Of a stretch of DNA of 64,000 bases, positions 33,456 through 41,908 are shown piece after piece. The stretch is taken from contig NZ_NEQV01000008.1 of NCBI RefSeq assembly GCF_002799245.1, positions 102,533 to 166,532 of the forward strand, given 5' to 3'. The notes under the pieces are model-generated. The model was not told the origin of the DNA, ran no database searches, and was given only the letters and a program-made list of their open reading frames with translations. The position numbers and the translations under genes were made by a program. Position 1 is the stretch's first letter. Each line of letters opens with the position of its first letter. Source of the DNA: Stenotrophomonas maltophilia. GTDB taxonomy: Bacteria; Pseudomonadota; Gammaproteobacteria; Xanthomonadales; Xanthomonadaceae.

Positions 33456-34747
33456 ACCGGGCATCGCTGTGGGCGCGCCTGCAGGGGCATCCGCTGGCGC
33501 TGACCGTGTTCGCCGGCAGCGCCGCGCTGTCCACCTACGCGTGCATGTATGCCTTCCGCAAACCGTTTGCGGCCGCCTCGTTCGACCACCAGCATCTGTT
33601 CGGCGCCGACTACAAGGTGTGGCTGGTGGTGGCGCAGGTGCTGGGCTACATGTGCAGCAAGTTCATCGGCGTACGGGTGATCGGCGAACTGCGCGCCGAG
33701 CGCCGTGCCAACCTGCTGCTGGGCCTGATAGGTATCTCGTGGCTGGCCCTGCTTGGCTTCGCACTGGTGCCGGCACCCTGGAACATCCCGTTCCTGTTCC
33801 TCAACGGCCTGCCCCTGGGCATGGTCTGGGGCCTGGTGTTCAGCTATCTGGAAGGGCGACGGACCACCGAAGCGATGGGCGCGATCCTCGCCTCCAGCTT
33901 CATCATGGCCTCCGGCGTGGTGAAGTCGGTCGGCAAGTGGCTGCTGCTGCAGGGCGTGAGCGAGTTCTGGATGCCCTTCCTGTGCGGCCTGCTGTTCCTG
34001 CCGCTGCTGCTGGTGTCGGTGCGCATGCTCGAACGCATTCCCGCCCCGGACGCCGCCGACCTGCGCGAGCGCTCGCCACGCCTGCCGATGGACCGTGCGC
34101 AGCGTCGTGCTTTCGTGCGCCGCTTCCTGCCGGGGCTGGCGCTGATGATCCTCTGCTACGTATGCCTGACCGTGGTCCGCGATTTCCGCGACAGCTTCGA
34201 AGCCGAGCTGTTCCGCGAGCTGGGCTACGGTGGCAGCGCCGGCGTGTTCGCCGCCATCGAAACGCCAGTGGCGTTCGCGGTGCTGGCACTGACTGCCGGC
34301 CTGACCTGGTTCCGCAACAACCTCAACGGCCTGATGGCATTGCACGTGCTGATGTTCATCGGCCTGGCCACCGCAGGATTGAGCACGCTGGCATTCCGCG
34401 AAGGCATGCTGCACCCGCTGGCATGGCTGGGGTTGGTGGGCTTCGGCCTGTATCTGGCCTACGTTCCCTTCAACTGCGTGTTCTTTGAGCGCCTGATCGC
34501 CACTTTCAAGGTGGCCGGCAACGTCGGCTTCGTGATGTACCTGGCCGATGCCTTCGGTTACCTCGGCAGCGTGCTGGTACTGCTCGGTCACGAGTTCTCC
34601 GGCCTGCAGCTGTCCTGGGTGCGCTTCTTCTCCAGTGCCGTGATCCATCTGTCGCTGCTGGGCGGTGCCTGCCTGCTGTTGTCCCTGCTGTACTTCCACC
34701 ACAAGGCGTTGCGCCTGGCCCGCATGCCGGCACTCGCCTCCGTCTGA
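33452..34747 (+). CDS. MFS-type carrier of the phosphonate island
   Basis: A 431-residue integral membrane protein with about 12 hydrophobic segments, resembling organophosphate:phosphate antiporters and the DUF5690 group (STYACMYAFRKPFAAASF, GVVKSVGKWLLL). It starts inside the PhnX-like gene (ATGA overlap) and the oxidase gene follows 11 bases after its stop. By position it should import a phosphonate across the inner membrane. The substrate is not shown. Confidence 0.8.
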   Translation: MNRASLWARLQGHPLALTVFAGSAALSTYACMYAFRKPFAAASFDHQHLFGADYKVWLVVAQVLGYMCSKFIGVRVIGELRAERRANLLLGLIGISWLALLGFALVPAPWNIPFLFLNGLPLGMVWGLVFSYLEGRRTTEAMGAILASSFIMASGVVKSVGKWLLLQGVSEFWMPFLCGLLFLPLLLVSVRMLERIPAPDAADLRERSPRLPMDRAQRRAFVRRFLPGLALMILCYVCLTVVRDFRDSFEAELFRELGYGGSAGVFAAIETPVAFAVLALTAGLTWFRNNLNGLMALHVLMFIGLATAGLSTLAFREGMLHPLAWLGLVGFGLYLAYVPFNCVFFERLIATFKVAGNVGFVMYLADAFGYLGSVLVLLGHEFSGLQLSWVRFFSSAVIHLSLLGGACLLLSLLYFHHKALRLARMPALASV

Positions 34748-34758
34748 GTCCATCCCCC

Positions 34759-35913
34759 ATGAAGAACACAACCGCCCTCGTGGTCGGTGCCGGCATCGTC
34801 GGTCTGGCCGTGGCCCGCGCACTGGCTGTCCGAGGCTGCAAGGTCACCGTGCTGGAGCGCCATGAACGCGCTGTCGGCGCCTCCATCCGCAACTTCGGCA
34901 TGGTCTGGCCGATCGGCGTGCCCAATGGACCGCTGTATGAGCGCGCGCTGCGCTCGCGGCAGATCTGGCAGGAGCTGATCGACATTGCCGGCCTCTGGCA
35001 CGATCCCAGCGGATCGATGCATGTCGCCCATGCCGACGACGAGTGGGCCGTGCTGCAGCAGTATGCGGCGGCCAATGCGCAGCTGCGCCCCTGCCGCCTG
35101 CTGGACCGCGACGCAGCACTGGCGAAGTCGCCAGCACTGGTTGCACGCGAACTGCGCGGCGCGCTGTTCAATGCCGACGAGCTGGTCGTCGATCCACGCC
35201 AGGCGATTCGTGCACTGCCGGATGTCCTGCGCGAGTGCCATGGTGTGCAGTTCCATTGGTGCACCCCCGTGACGGCGGTGGAGAGTGGTCGCGTGTGGTC
35301 CGGGAATCGCCAGTTCGAGGCCGACCAGGTCTTCGTCTGCAGCGGCCCGGAGTTCGAGCAGCTGTATCCGGAGTTGTACGCGGCAGCGCCATTGACCCGC
35401 TGCAAGCTGCAGATGCTGCGCCTGGCTGCGCAGCCATCCGGCTTCCGCCTGGGTGCCGCGCTGTGTGGTGGCCTGTCGCTGGTGCACTACGCCGGTTTCC
35501 GCGAGGCTGCGGACGTCGCCCCGTTGCAGGCACGCTACCAGGCCGAGCATGCCGACCTGATCGAACTGGGCATCCACGTGATGGCAGCGCAGAACGGTCT
35601 CGGTGAAGTCACCATCGGCGACTCGCATGCCTACGCGCACACGCACGACCCGTTCGATGAGCACGCCATCAACCAGAAGGTGCTCGACTACCTGGCCCGC
35701 TTCATGCAGGTGCCCGACGCGCGCATCGCACAGACCTGGCATGGCGTCTATCCCAAGCTGCTGGATGGCAGCAGCGAATTCGTCGCCGAGCCCGCCTCCG
35801 GCGTGACCATCGTCAACGCCATCGGCGGCGGTGGCCTGGGCATGACGCTCAGCTTCGGCCTGGCCGAAGAGCTGGTGGACGGCCGCTACAGCGCATTGCG
35901 CCGCGCGGCCTGA
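34759..35913 (+). CDS. FAD-dependent oxidoreductase (TIGR03364 type), phosphonate-linked
   Basis: A 384-residue DAO-family flavoenzyme. The FAD-binding motif is VVGAGIVGLAVARALA at the N-terminus, with ERHERAVGASIRNFGMVWPI after it and the C-terminal NAIGGGGLGMTLSFGLAEEL. Relatives of this type occur beside PhnX-like hydrolases and are thought to oxidise aminophosphonates to an aldehyde that the hydrolase then cleaves. The same pairing here suggests an aminoethylphosphonate-derived substrate. It is the last gene of the three-gene unit. Confidence 0.85.
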   Translation: MKNTTALVVGAGIVGLAVARALAVRGCKVTVLERHERAVGASIRNFGMVWPIGVPNGPLYERALRSRQIWQELIDIAGLWHDPSGSMHVAHADDEWAVLQQYAAANAQLRPCRLLDRDAALAKSPALVARELRGALFNADELVVDPRQAIRALPDVLRECHGVQFHWCTPVTAVESGRVWSGNRQFEADQVFVCSGPEFEQLYPELYAAAPLTRCKLQMLRLAAQPSGFRLGAALCGGLSLVHYAGFREAADVAPLQARYQAEHADLIELGIHVMAAQNGLGEVTIGDSHAYAHTHDPFDEHAINQKVLDYLARFMQVPDARIAQTWHGVYPKLLDGSSEFVAEPASGVTIVNAIGGGGLGMTLSFGLAEELVDGRYSALRRAA

Positions 35914-35923
35914 GGCTACACCT

Positions 35924-35946
35924 GCGGCGGGCGCAATGCCCGCTGC
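35924..35946. terminator. Hairpin between convergent genes
   Basis: GCGGCGGGC / GCCCGCTGC around GCAAT with one G-T pair, between the oxidase and GntR stops. It lacks a T-run, so terminator function is uncertain. Confidence 0.4.
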
Positions 35947-35953
35947 ATCCCCT

Positions 35954-36700
35954 CTACGGATCGCTGCTGACCATCAGCTGCACCCAGTCGCCGGCGAAGC
36001 AGGTGATGCCGAACTGCACGGGTTGCCCCTGCGGATCGACATTCAGCGAGTGCACGCACAGCACCGGCCGGCGCGTCGATTGCCCGAGTACACGCGCGAC
36101 GTCGGCATCGGGAAGGCGTGCCATTACCGTGGTGTGCCGGCGCAGGTAGTCGGTCACCCCGAATGCGGCCAGCGTGCGGGTGACCGACGGCGTCCGTGCG
36201 AACACGTCGCCCAGCCCCGGGAAGCGGGCGGCCGGGAAATAGGCCTCGCTGTGGTCCACCGTGCGGCCCTCCACCTGGCTGGAATACAGCACCCGATGCA
36301 CGCGTTCGCCGGCCGGCAGGCCAAGCGCACGCGCCACCTGCCGGCTCGGCACCTGCACGCGGCAATCGAGCAGGGTGTAGTGGCTTTCCACGTTCAGGTC
36401 ATGCATGGCACGGCCAAAGCGGGTGCGGCGGCTGATCGGGTAGTGGTAGGGATGCTCCTGCACGAAACTGCCGCGGCCGGTTTCAGTGCGCACGTAGCCG
36501 CGTTCTTCCAGAGCCTCGATCGCACGCCGAACGGTGTGGCGGTTGACCGCGAAGCGCTTGGCCAGCACCTGCGCCGAGGGCAGCTGGTCGCCTTCCACCA
36601 GCTGGCGCTCGCGGATCTGCCGCAACAGCGCCTGTTCGATCTGTTGCCACAGCGGCAGCGCCGAAGCGCGCGGCGCGGCGGTTGGCTCGGTCATGGTCAT
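35954..36700 (-). CDS. phnF: PhnF-type GntR regulator (HutC subfamily)
   Basis: A 248-residue repressor. The GntR winged helix reads LPLWQQIEQALLRQIRERQL, then DQLPSAQVLAKRFAVNRHTV with RRAI, followed by a UTRA ligand domain of about 170 residues. PhnF proteins regulate phosphonate or phosphate-ester genes. The ATG at 36700 lies 4 bases after GGAGG; another in-frame ATG at 36694 is possible. It is divergent from phnM, and the second CTAGACAG motif lies between them. Confidence 0.87.
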   Translation of the reverse strand: MTMTEPTAAPRASALPLWQQIEQALLRQIRERQLVEGDQLPSAQVLAKRFAVNRHTVRRAIEALEERGYVRTETGRGSFVQEHPYHYPISRRTRFGRAMHDLNVESHYTLLDCRVQVPSRQVARALGLPAGERVHRVLYSSQVEGRTVDHSEAYFPAARFPGLGDVFARTPSVTRTLAAFGVTDYLRRHTTVMARLPDADVARVLGQSTRRPVLCVHSLNVDPQGQPVQFGITCFAGDWVQLMVSSDP

Positions 36701-36725
36701 CAAACCTCCATCTGCGGCTGCTGGA

Positions 36726-36739
36726 CTAGACAGGTGCAC
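36726..36739. promoter_or_regulatory. CTAGACAG motif, copy 2 (between phnF and phnM)
   Basis: CTAGACAGGTGCAC, identical to copy 1, followed by GTGCAG five bases later (6 in copy 1). It is 26 bases from the phnF start and 41 from the phnM start, so one site could serve both. Confidence 0.75.
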
Positions 36740-36779
36740 TGCACGTGCAGGCATATCAACGCGTTGCGGTTGCAGCGGC

Positions 36780-37943
36780 ATGACACAGGTGACGGAATCC
36801 ATGGGCGAACGCATCCTCGACAACCTGAAACTGGTGCTGGCCGAGGAGGTCGTGCACGGGCATGTGGTGCTGGACGGGCCGCGCATCCGTGCAGTGGGGC
36901 AGGGACGAGTGGGCCTGCCGGGCGCCGAAGACTGCGGTGGCGACTGGCTGCTGCCCGGGTTTGTCGAACTGCATACCGACAATCTCGAGAAGCATCTGGT
37001 ACCGCGCCCGGGTGTGGCGTTCCCTGCAGCAGCAGCGGTGCAGGCGCACGATGCACAGCTGCTGGCCGCCGGCATCACCACCGCCTGTGACGCGCTGGCG
37101 GTGGGGGACGTGGAAGCCGACAGCGTGCGTGTGCGCAGCCTGCAGGCCGCCCATGCGGCGCTGGCCGAGGCGCGCCGTTCCGGCGGCCTGCGCAGTGACC
37201 ACTACCTGCACCTGCGTGCCGAGCTGCCGTATCCCGGATTGCTGCCACTGCTGGAGCCACTGCTGGACGACCCGGCCGTGCGCCTGGTGTCGTTGACCGA
37301 TCACACGCCCGGACAGCGCCAGTTCCGCAACCTGCAGCGCTACGCGGCCTACTACGGCCTGCCGGCCGACCCACGGACCGGCTATCTGGACGATCTGCTG
37401 CAGGCACGCCGTGAGCAGCAGGCACGCTTTCGCCCCACGCATCTGCAGCAGGTGCTGCGCTGGGTGCGCGAGCGTGGCCTGTGCCTGGCCAGCCATGACG
37501 ACACCCTGGCGTCCGATGTGGACGAGGCACTGGCCTGCGGTGCGTGCATCTGCGAGTTCCCGACCACGCTCCAGGCCGCTGCGGCCGCGCGTGGGGCCGG
37601 CCTGACGATCGTCGCTGGCGCCCCCAACCTGGTGCTGGGGGGATCGCATTCCGGCAATGTGGCCGCGCTGGACCTGGCCCGGGCCGACTGTCTCGACGTG
37701 TTGTCCTCCGACTACGTGCCGGCCAGCCTGCTGCCGGCGCTGGGCGTGCTGTGCGCGCAGCTGGGCTGGAGCCTGCCACGGGCGGTGGCCACGGTCAGCC
37801 ATGCGCCGGCACAGGCACTGGGGCTGCAGGATCGCGGCCGCATCGGCGACGGCCTGCGCGCCGATCTGCTTCGGGTGCGTGGATCCATACCGGACTACGT
37901 GGCCGAGGTATGGGTGGGCGGGCGTCGCCTGCTCGCCCAGTAG
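36780..37943 (+). CDS. phnM: PhnM: alpha-D-ribose 1-methylphosphonate 5-triphosphate diphosphatase-like
   Basis: Amidohydrolase-fold enzyme that removes pyrophosphate from the ribosyl-phosphonate triphosphate in the C-P lyase pathway. The 387 residues align well by eye with E. coli PhnM: WLLPGFVELHTDNLEKHLVP, LVSLTDHTPGQRQF, LASHDDT, NLVLGGSHSGNVAALDLARA and SSDYVPASLL. An in-frame ATG at 36801 (MGERILDNLKLVL) is equally plausible. None of the other C-P lyase genes (phnGHIJKL) is in the window. Either they lie elsewhere or this PhnM has another role. Confidence 0.88.
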   Translation: MTQVTESMGERILDNLKLVLAEEVVHGHVVLDGPRIRAVGQGRVGLPGAEDCGGDWLLPGFVELHTDNLEKHLVPRPGVAFPAAAAVQAHDAQLLAAGITTACDALAVGDVEADSVRVRSLQAAHAALAEARRSGGLRSDHYLHLRAELPYPGLLPLLEPLLDDPAVRLVSLTDHTPGQRQFRNLQRYAAYYGLPADPRTGYLDDLLQARREQQARFRPTHLQQVLRWVRERGLCLASHDDTLASDVDEALACGACICEFPTTLQAAAAARGAGLTIVAGAPNLVLGGSHSGNVAALDLARADCLDVLSSDYVPASLLPALGVLCAQLGWSLPRAVATVSHAPAQALGLQDRGRIGDGLRADLLRVRGSIPDYVAEVWVGGRRLLAQ

Positions 37944-37961
37944 CCGCCGCCGCACGAACGC

Positions 37962-37973
37962 CTAGACAGCTGC
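37962..37973. promoter_or_regulatory. CTAGACAG motif, copy 3 (before the TonB receptor gene)
   Basis: CTAGACAGCTGC, one difference over 12 bases from copies 1 and 2. It lies 108 bases before the receptor ATG, between phnM and the receptor gene, with a GGCTAG half nearby. Confidence 0.6.
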
Positions 37974-38081
37974 CCCGACCTGGCTAGTCGCTGCCGCCAG
38001 CGCTTCACCGCGCTCATCGAAAGTGGCCGTCATCGCCGCTCCGCTGTGAGCGGTCCACTTTCCCTTGCCGCCACCATCGCC

Positions 38082-40694
38082 ATGCCCACACTGCCTACGC
38101 GCCACCCGCTCACCCTGGGCCTGCTCGCCCTGCTGCATGCCCCGCTGGCCGTCCAGGCCGCCACTCCGGTTGCGACCGATAGCGCCCCCGCCCCTTCCGC
38201 CGTCGATCTGGATACCGTCACCGTGGTCGGCAGCATCGTCAGTGGCGAGAAGCAGGCGCTGGATGCACAGCGCGAAGCCAGCCACCTGATGAACGTGGTC
38301 AGCGCCGACGGCATCGGCAAGCTGCCCGACCACAACGCGGCCGAGGCGGTGCAGCGGGTGCCCGGTGTGTCGATCGAGCGTGACCAGGGCGAGGGCCGCT
38401 TCGTCGCGGTGCGTGGCCTGCCGGCGCAGTGGAGCTCGACCACCCTCAACGGTGACCGCCTGCCGACCGCCGAGGAGGAAACCACCAGCCGCGCCACCGC
38501 ATTCGATTTCTTCCCGACCGAGCTGATCGAGCGCATCGAAGTCAGCAAGACGCTCACGCCCGATCGTGAGGGCGATGCCATCGGTGGCCAGGTCAACTTC
38601 GTCACCCGCACCGCACCGACGCGCCGCACCTTCGCCGCCAGTGTGGCTGGAAACTACAACGACAAGGCCGTCGATACCGGTACCAGCGCCAACGTGCTGT
38701 ACGGTGACCGCAGTGCCGATGGCCGCTTTGGCTTCCTCATCAACGGCACCTACTGGAAGCGTCCGTGGGCCACCGACAACTTCGAGCCGCGCCGCAGTGC
38801 CGACGGCCAGGGCATCTACCGGCTTGAACTGCGCGACTACACCGGCGAGCGCACCACCCGCGGTGTCAATGGCGGCATGGAGTTCCTGCCGGCCGATGGC
38901 CACCGCCTGTACGTGCGTGGCCAGTATGGCGAGCTGAGCGACGACGAAACGCACTACAAGCATCGCTACCGCTTCGACAAGGACCGCGTCGAGCTGCAGA
39001 ACATCCACAACGAGCTGATCACCAAGTTCAGGACCTTCGAATTCGGTGGCCAGCACACCTTCGGCCGCGGCCAGGTGGACTGGAGACTGGCCACTGCCGA
39101 GAACGACTTCCGCTATGGCTGCATTCCCACCTGCGCCGACAATGCCTACTTCGTGGTCCAGTTCAACCAGGGCAAGGTCGGCTACCAGGGCCTGCAGGAC
39201 CGTGGCGTGGGTCGCAACTCCTACAACACCGTCGATGGCGGCAACGTTGCTGCCGATGCCCCGGACACCCACCTGCCGCCGGGTTTCACCATGGATCCGC
39301 GGAAGATGGCGCTGAGCGCGGTCGAGCTGTACCGGGTGGCGATCAACGAGAAGGACAAGGCGGTTGCGCAGCTGGACTTCAGTTTCGATGCCAGCGACAC
39401 GCTGACCTGGAAGGTGGGTGCCAAGTACCGTGACAAGCAGCGCCGCGCGCGCTTCTCCGACGAGTTCTACGCCTGGAATACCGCAACCGGCGGGCCGGTG
39501 CCGACCCTGGCCGACTTCCCGTTGATGGATCAGCCCGGCCGCAGCGGCTATGACATCGGCAACGGCCGCGACTACGCCCGTGACTTCTCGCAGGTGGTGC
39601 CGATGCAGGCCCTGGCCGAGTGGTACCGGCAGAACAAGCAGCACCTGGTGCTGGTGCCGGGCGACTCGGCGCTGGTGGCCAACGGTGCGGCGCTGGGCCG
39701 CAACTTCGACCTGGCCGAAAAGCAGTACGCGACCTATGCGATGGCCACCTGGAAGCCGGACGAGCGCTGGGACGTAGTCGGCGGCGTACGCCTGGAACGC
39801 ACCGCCACCGACGTGCGCGGGCTGGTGCTGGAGCGCGATGCCGATGGCAGCAGCGCGCTGGTACCCAACCTCGGTCGCAAGCGCTACACGTCGGTGTTGC
39901 CACAGCTCAACGTGCGCTTCTCGCCGCGCAGTGACCTCAACCTGCGGTTGGGCCTGACCCGCAGCTTTGCCCGCCCGAACTTCGGCGACATCAATCCCGG
40001 TGGCTCGTTCATGGAGGCCGATGGCACCTTCACCTCCGGCAACGCCGGCCTGGATCCGACCTATTCGGACAACCTGGACCTGATGGCCGAGTGGTACGCC
40101 GGCCCGCTGGGCCTGCTGTCCGGCGGCGTGTTCTACAAGAACATCAGCAATCCGGTGTTCCAGAGCAGCAGCACCGGCAACTTCAACGGCAATCCCAACG
40201 TCACCTTCTACCGGCCCGAGAACGGCGACGACGCCAAGCTGTGGGGCGCCGAGTTCGCCTTCGTGCGCCGCTTCGATTTCCTGCCTGGCCTGTGGAGCAA
40301 CTTCGGCATCAACGCCAACCTGACCCTGATGGACTCGCGCATGCGCATCCCCGGGCGCAGCGGCGACGTGCCGATCACCGGCCAGGCCGACCGCCTGTAC
40401 AACGTCACCGTGTACTACGACGACGGTGCCTTCGCGGCCCGCCTGGCGACCAACCACAAGGGTGCCTACATCGAATCGCATGGGGACAGCAGCACCACCG
40501 ATGCCTGGTACGGTGCCAATACCTCGGTCGACTTCAGCGCGTCCTACACCTTCGATCGCTGGACCGTGTTCGCCGAGCTGGGCAATCTCACCAACGAACC
40601 TCTCAAGTACTACCAGGGCAGCCCGCAGCGCCCGCTGCAGGTGGAGTACTACGGTCGCCGCGCGCAGATCGGCCTGAAGTACCTGTTCCAGTGA
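38082..40694 (+). CDS. TonB-dependent outer-membrane receptor
   Basis: A 870-residue receptor of the Xanthomonas/Caulobacter type. Signal peptide LTLGLLALLHAPLAVQA, TonB-box-like DLDTVTVVGS, plug domain (GKLPDHNAAEAVQRVPGVSI, RTAPTRRTF) and a 22-strand type barrel ending in LQVEYYGRRAQIGLKYLFQ with the C-terminal aromatic. The ATG at 38082 is preferred to a GTG at 38046. A third CTAGACAG motif upstream and the position next to phnM suggest it carries a phosphonate or another phosphorus-containing compound across the outer membrane. The substrate is inferred. Confidence 0.9.
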   Translation: MPTLPTRHPLTLGLLALLHAPLAVQAATPVATDSAPAPSAVDLDTVTVVGSIVSGEKQALDAQREASHLMNVVSADGIGKLPDHNAAEAVQRVPGVSIERDQGEGRFVAVRGLPAQWSSTTLNGDRLPTAEEETTSRATAFDFFPTELIERIEVSKTLTPDREGDAIGGQVNFVTRTAPTRRTFAASVAGNYNDKAVDTGTSANVLYGDRSADGRFGFLINGTYWKRPWATDNFEPRRSADGQGIYRLELRDYTGERTTRGVNGGMEFLPADGHRLYVRGQYGELSDDETHYKHRYRFDKDRVELQNIHNELITKFRTFEFGGQHTFGRGQVDWRLATAENDFRYGCIPTCADNAYFVVQFNQGKVGYQGLQDRGVGRNSYNTVDGGNVAADAPDTHLPPGFTMDPRKMALSAVELYRVAINEKDKAVAQLDFSFDASDTLTWKVGAKYRDKQRRARFSDEFYAWNTATGGPVPTLADFPLMDQPGRSGYDIGNGRDYARDFSQVVPMQALAEWYRQNKQHLVLVPGDSALVANGAALGRNFDLAEKQYATYAMATWKPDERWDVVGGVRLERTATDVRGLVLERDADGSSALVPNLGRKRYTSVLPQLNVRFSPRSDLNLRLGLTRSFARPNFGDINPGGSFMEADGTFTSGNAGLDPTYSDNLDLMAEWYAGPLGLLSGGVFYKNISNPVFQSSSTGNFNGNPNVTFYRPENGDDAKLWGAEFAFVRRFDFLPGLWSNFGINANLTLMDSRMRIPGRSGDVPITGQADRLYNVTVYYDDGAFAARLATNHKGAYIESHGDSSTTDAWYGANTSVDFSASYTFDRWTVFAELGNLTNEPLKYYQGSPQRPLQVEYYGRRAQIGLKYLFQ

Positions 40695-40703
40695 TCCGCA
40701 GTA

Positions 40704-41420
40704 TCACCGCAGCAGCGTAACCGCCTGTCCTGCACGGGCAAACGCGGCTTCCAGCAACACGCTGGCCTTGATCGCCTCCACCTCGTTGAACAGCGCCTGC
40801 AATGCATCGGCCGGCCGCGAGGCCGGCGCCGCGACCGCCTGCTGGATCGCGGTGAAGCGGTCGGCCAGCACGCGGTGGCCGGGATGTGCCTGCGCCCAGG
40901 CGGCCAGCGGTTGGCGCACGCCGGCGGCGGCATCCAGGCGCTGCTGTTCAAACAGGATGACAGCTGCTGCCGACGTCCCGGCCCGTTCGATCGTGGCGTG
41001 GCGCAGTTCGCGGCTGTGGAACAGGTCGTAGGCCGCACCACGGCCGACTGCGATGCGCAGGCCTTCGCGGTCCATGTCGGCGACCCGGCGGGCAGGGCTG
41101 TCCTCGCGTACCAGGTAGGTGCCTTCGATTTCCACATAGGGGGCACTGAAGGCGATGCGGTCGGCCCGCGCCGGATCGATGGCCAGGAAGGCCAGGTCCC
41201 AGGCATCCGCGCTGGCGGCAGCAACCACCGATGCGGCCGCGTCGTGACAGCTGAAGCGGGCCTGCACGCCCATGCGCTGCGCCAGTGCCGTGGCCAGTTC
41301 CAGCGACGGGCCGCGCGGTGAGCGGGCATCGCCCTGCGCAAGGACCGGATTGCCCAGGTTGATTGCCACGCGCAGGAAGCCCAACGGTGCCAACGCACTC
41401 CGGTGATCGGCCAGGGACAT
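40704..41420 (-). CDS. Periplasmic-binding-protein-like domain without a signal peptide
   Basis: A 238-residue protein with the fold pattern of amino-acid-type solute-binding proteins: LRVAINLGNPVLAQ, LELATALAQRMGVQA, DLAFLAIDPARADRIAFSAP and YVEIEGTYLV. The ATG at 41420 has a good GGAG ribosome-binding site, and no signal peptide exists between it and the domain. It may therefore act in the cytoplasm, as a sensor or enzyme, or depend on an unusual export. It converges on the receptor gene with a 9-base gap. No ABC transporter genes are near. Confidence 0.7.
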   Translation of the reverse strand: MSLADHRSALAPLGFLRVAINLGNPVLAQGDARSPRGPSLELATALAQRMGVQARFSCHDAAASVVAAASADAWDLAFLAIDPARADRIAFSAPYVEIEGTYLVREDSPARRVADMDREGLRIAVGRGAAYDLFHSRELRHATIERAGTSAAAVILFEQQRLDAAAGVRQPLAAWAQAHPGHRVLADRFTAIQQAVAAPASRPADALQALFNEVEAIKASVLLEAAFARAGQAVTLLR

Positions 41421-41502
41421 GCAGGACTCCACGGGGCAGGGGGGATCCAGCATGCCAGTGCTGCCCTGCAAGGGGATGTCAGTATCCGGTTATCCTGCGG
41501 GC

Positions 41503-41874
41503 ATGAACCCCATCCTGCACGTTGAGATACCGGTCAGTGACCTGGCCCGGGCCATCACGTTCTACCAGCAATGGCTGCAGGTGGTGGTGGAAAAGCCGAT
41601 CCTGCTGCACGACTGCAGGATGGCCTGCCTTCCGTATGCCGACGAGGCGGCCGGCGCCAGCATGGCGCTGGTGCAGGGGACTGACTATCAGCCCTCCGAG
41701 CACGGTGCACGCATCTACATCGGGGTTGATGACCTGGACGCCAGCCTCGACCGCGCGCTGAAGGCGGGGGCCGAGCTGCGCTTTGGCCCGGCCGATGCCG
41801 GCGACTGGCGCGTGGCCGAGATCGCCGACAGCGAAGGCAACCGCATCGCGCTGCAGGCGCGCGCGCCGTTGTAG
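41503..41874 (+). CDS. VOC-superfamily protein
   Basis: A 123-residue glyoxalase/bleomycin-resistance-fold protein: HVEIPVSDLARAITFYQQWL at the start, ACLPYADEAAGASMALV in the middle, ARIYIGVDDLDASLDRALKA and EIADSEGNRIALQ at the end. Members bind metals and act on small molecules, or only bind them. The stop TAG is the TAG of a GTAG-headed REP that begins at 41871. It stands alone. Confidence 0.8.
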   Translation: MNPILHVEIPVSDLARAITFYQQWLQVVVEKPILLHDCRMACLPYADEAAGASMALVQGTDYQPSEHGARIYIGVDDLDASLDRALKAGAELRFGPADAGDWRVAEIADSEGNRIALQARAPL

Positions 41875-41897
41875 AGTCGAGCCCTGCTCGACTCCAC
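41871..41897 (+). repeat. GTAG-headed REP (SMAG) overlapping a stop codon
   Basis: Starts GTAGAGTCGAGCCCTGC with GAGTCGAGC / GCTCGACTC arms. Its TAG is the stop of the VOC gene. Confidence 0.85.
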
Positions 41898-41908
41898 ACC
41901 TGCATCCG

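Noticed and set aside
37962..40481. A long minus-strand open frame opposite the TonB receptor gene
   Set aside because: Its translation has no domain and is rich in Gln, His, Val and Gly, as expected for the antisense of a GC-rich coding sequence; the receptor on the plus strand is unmistakable.
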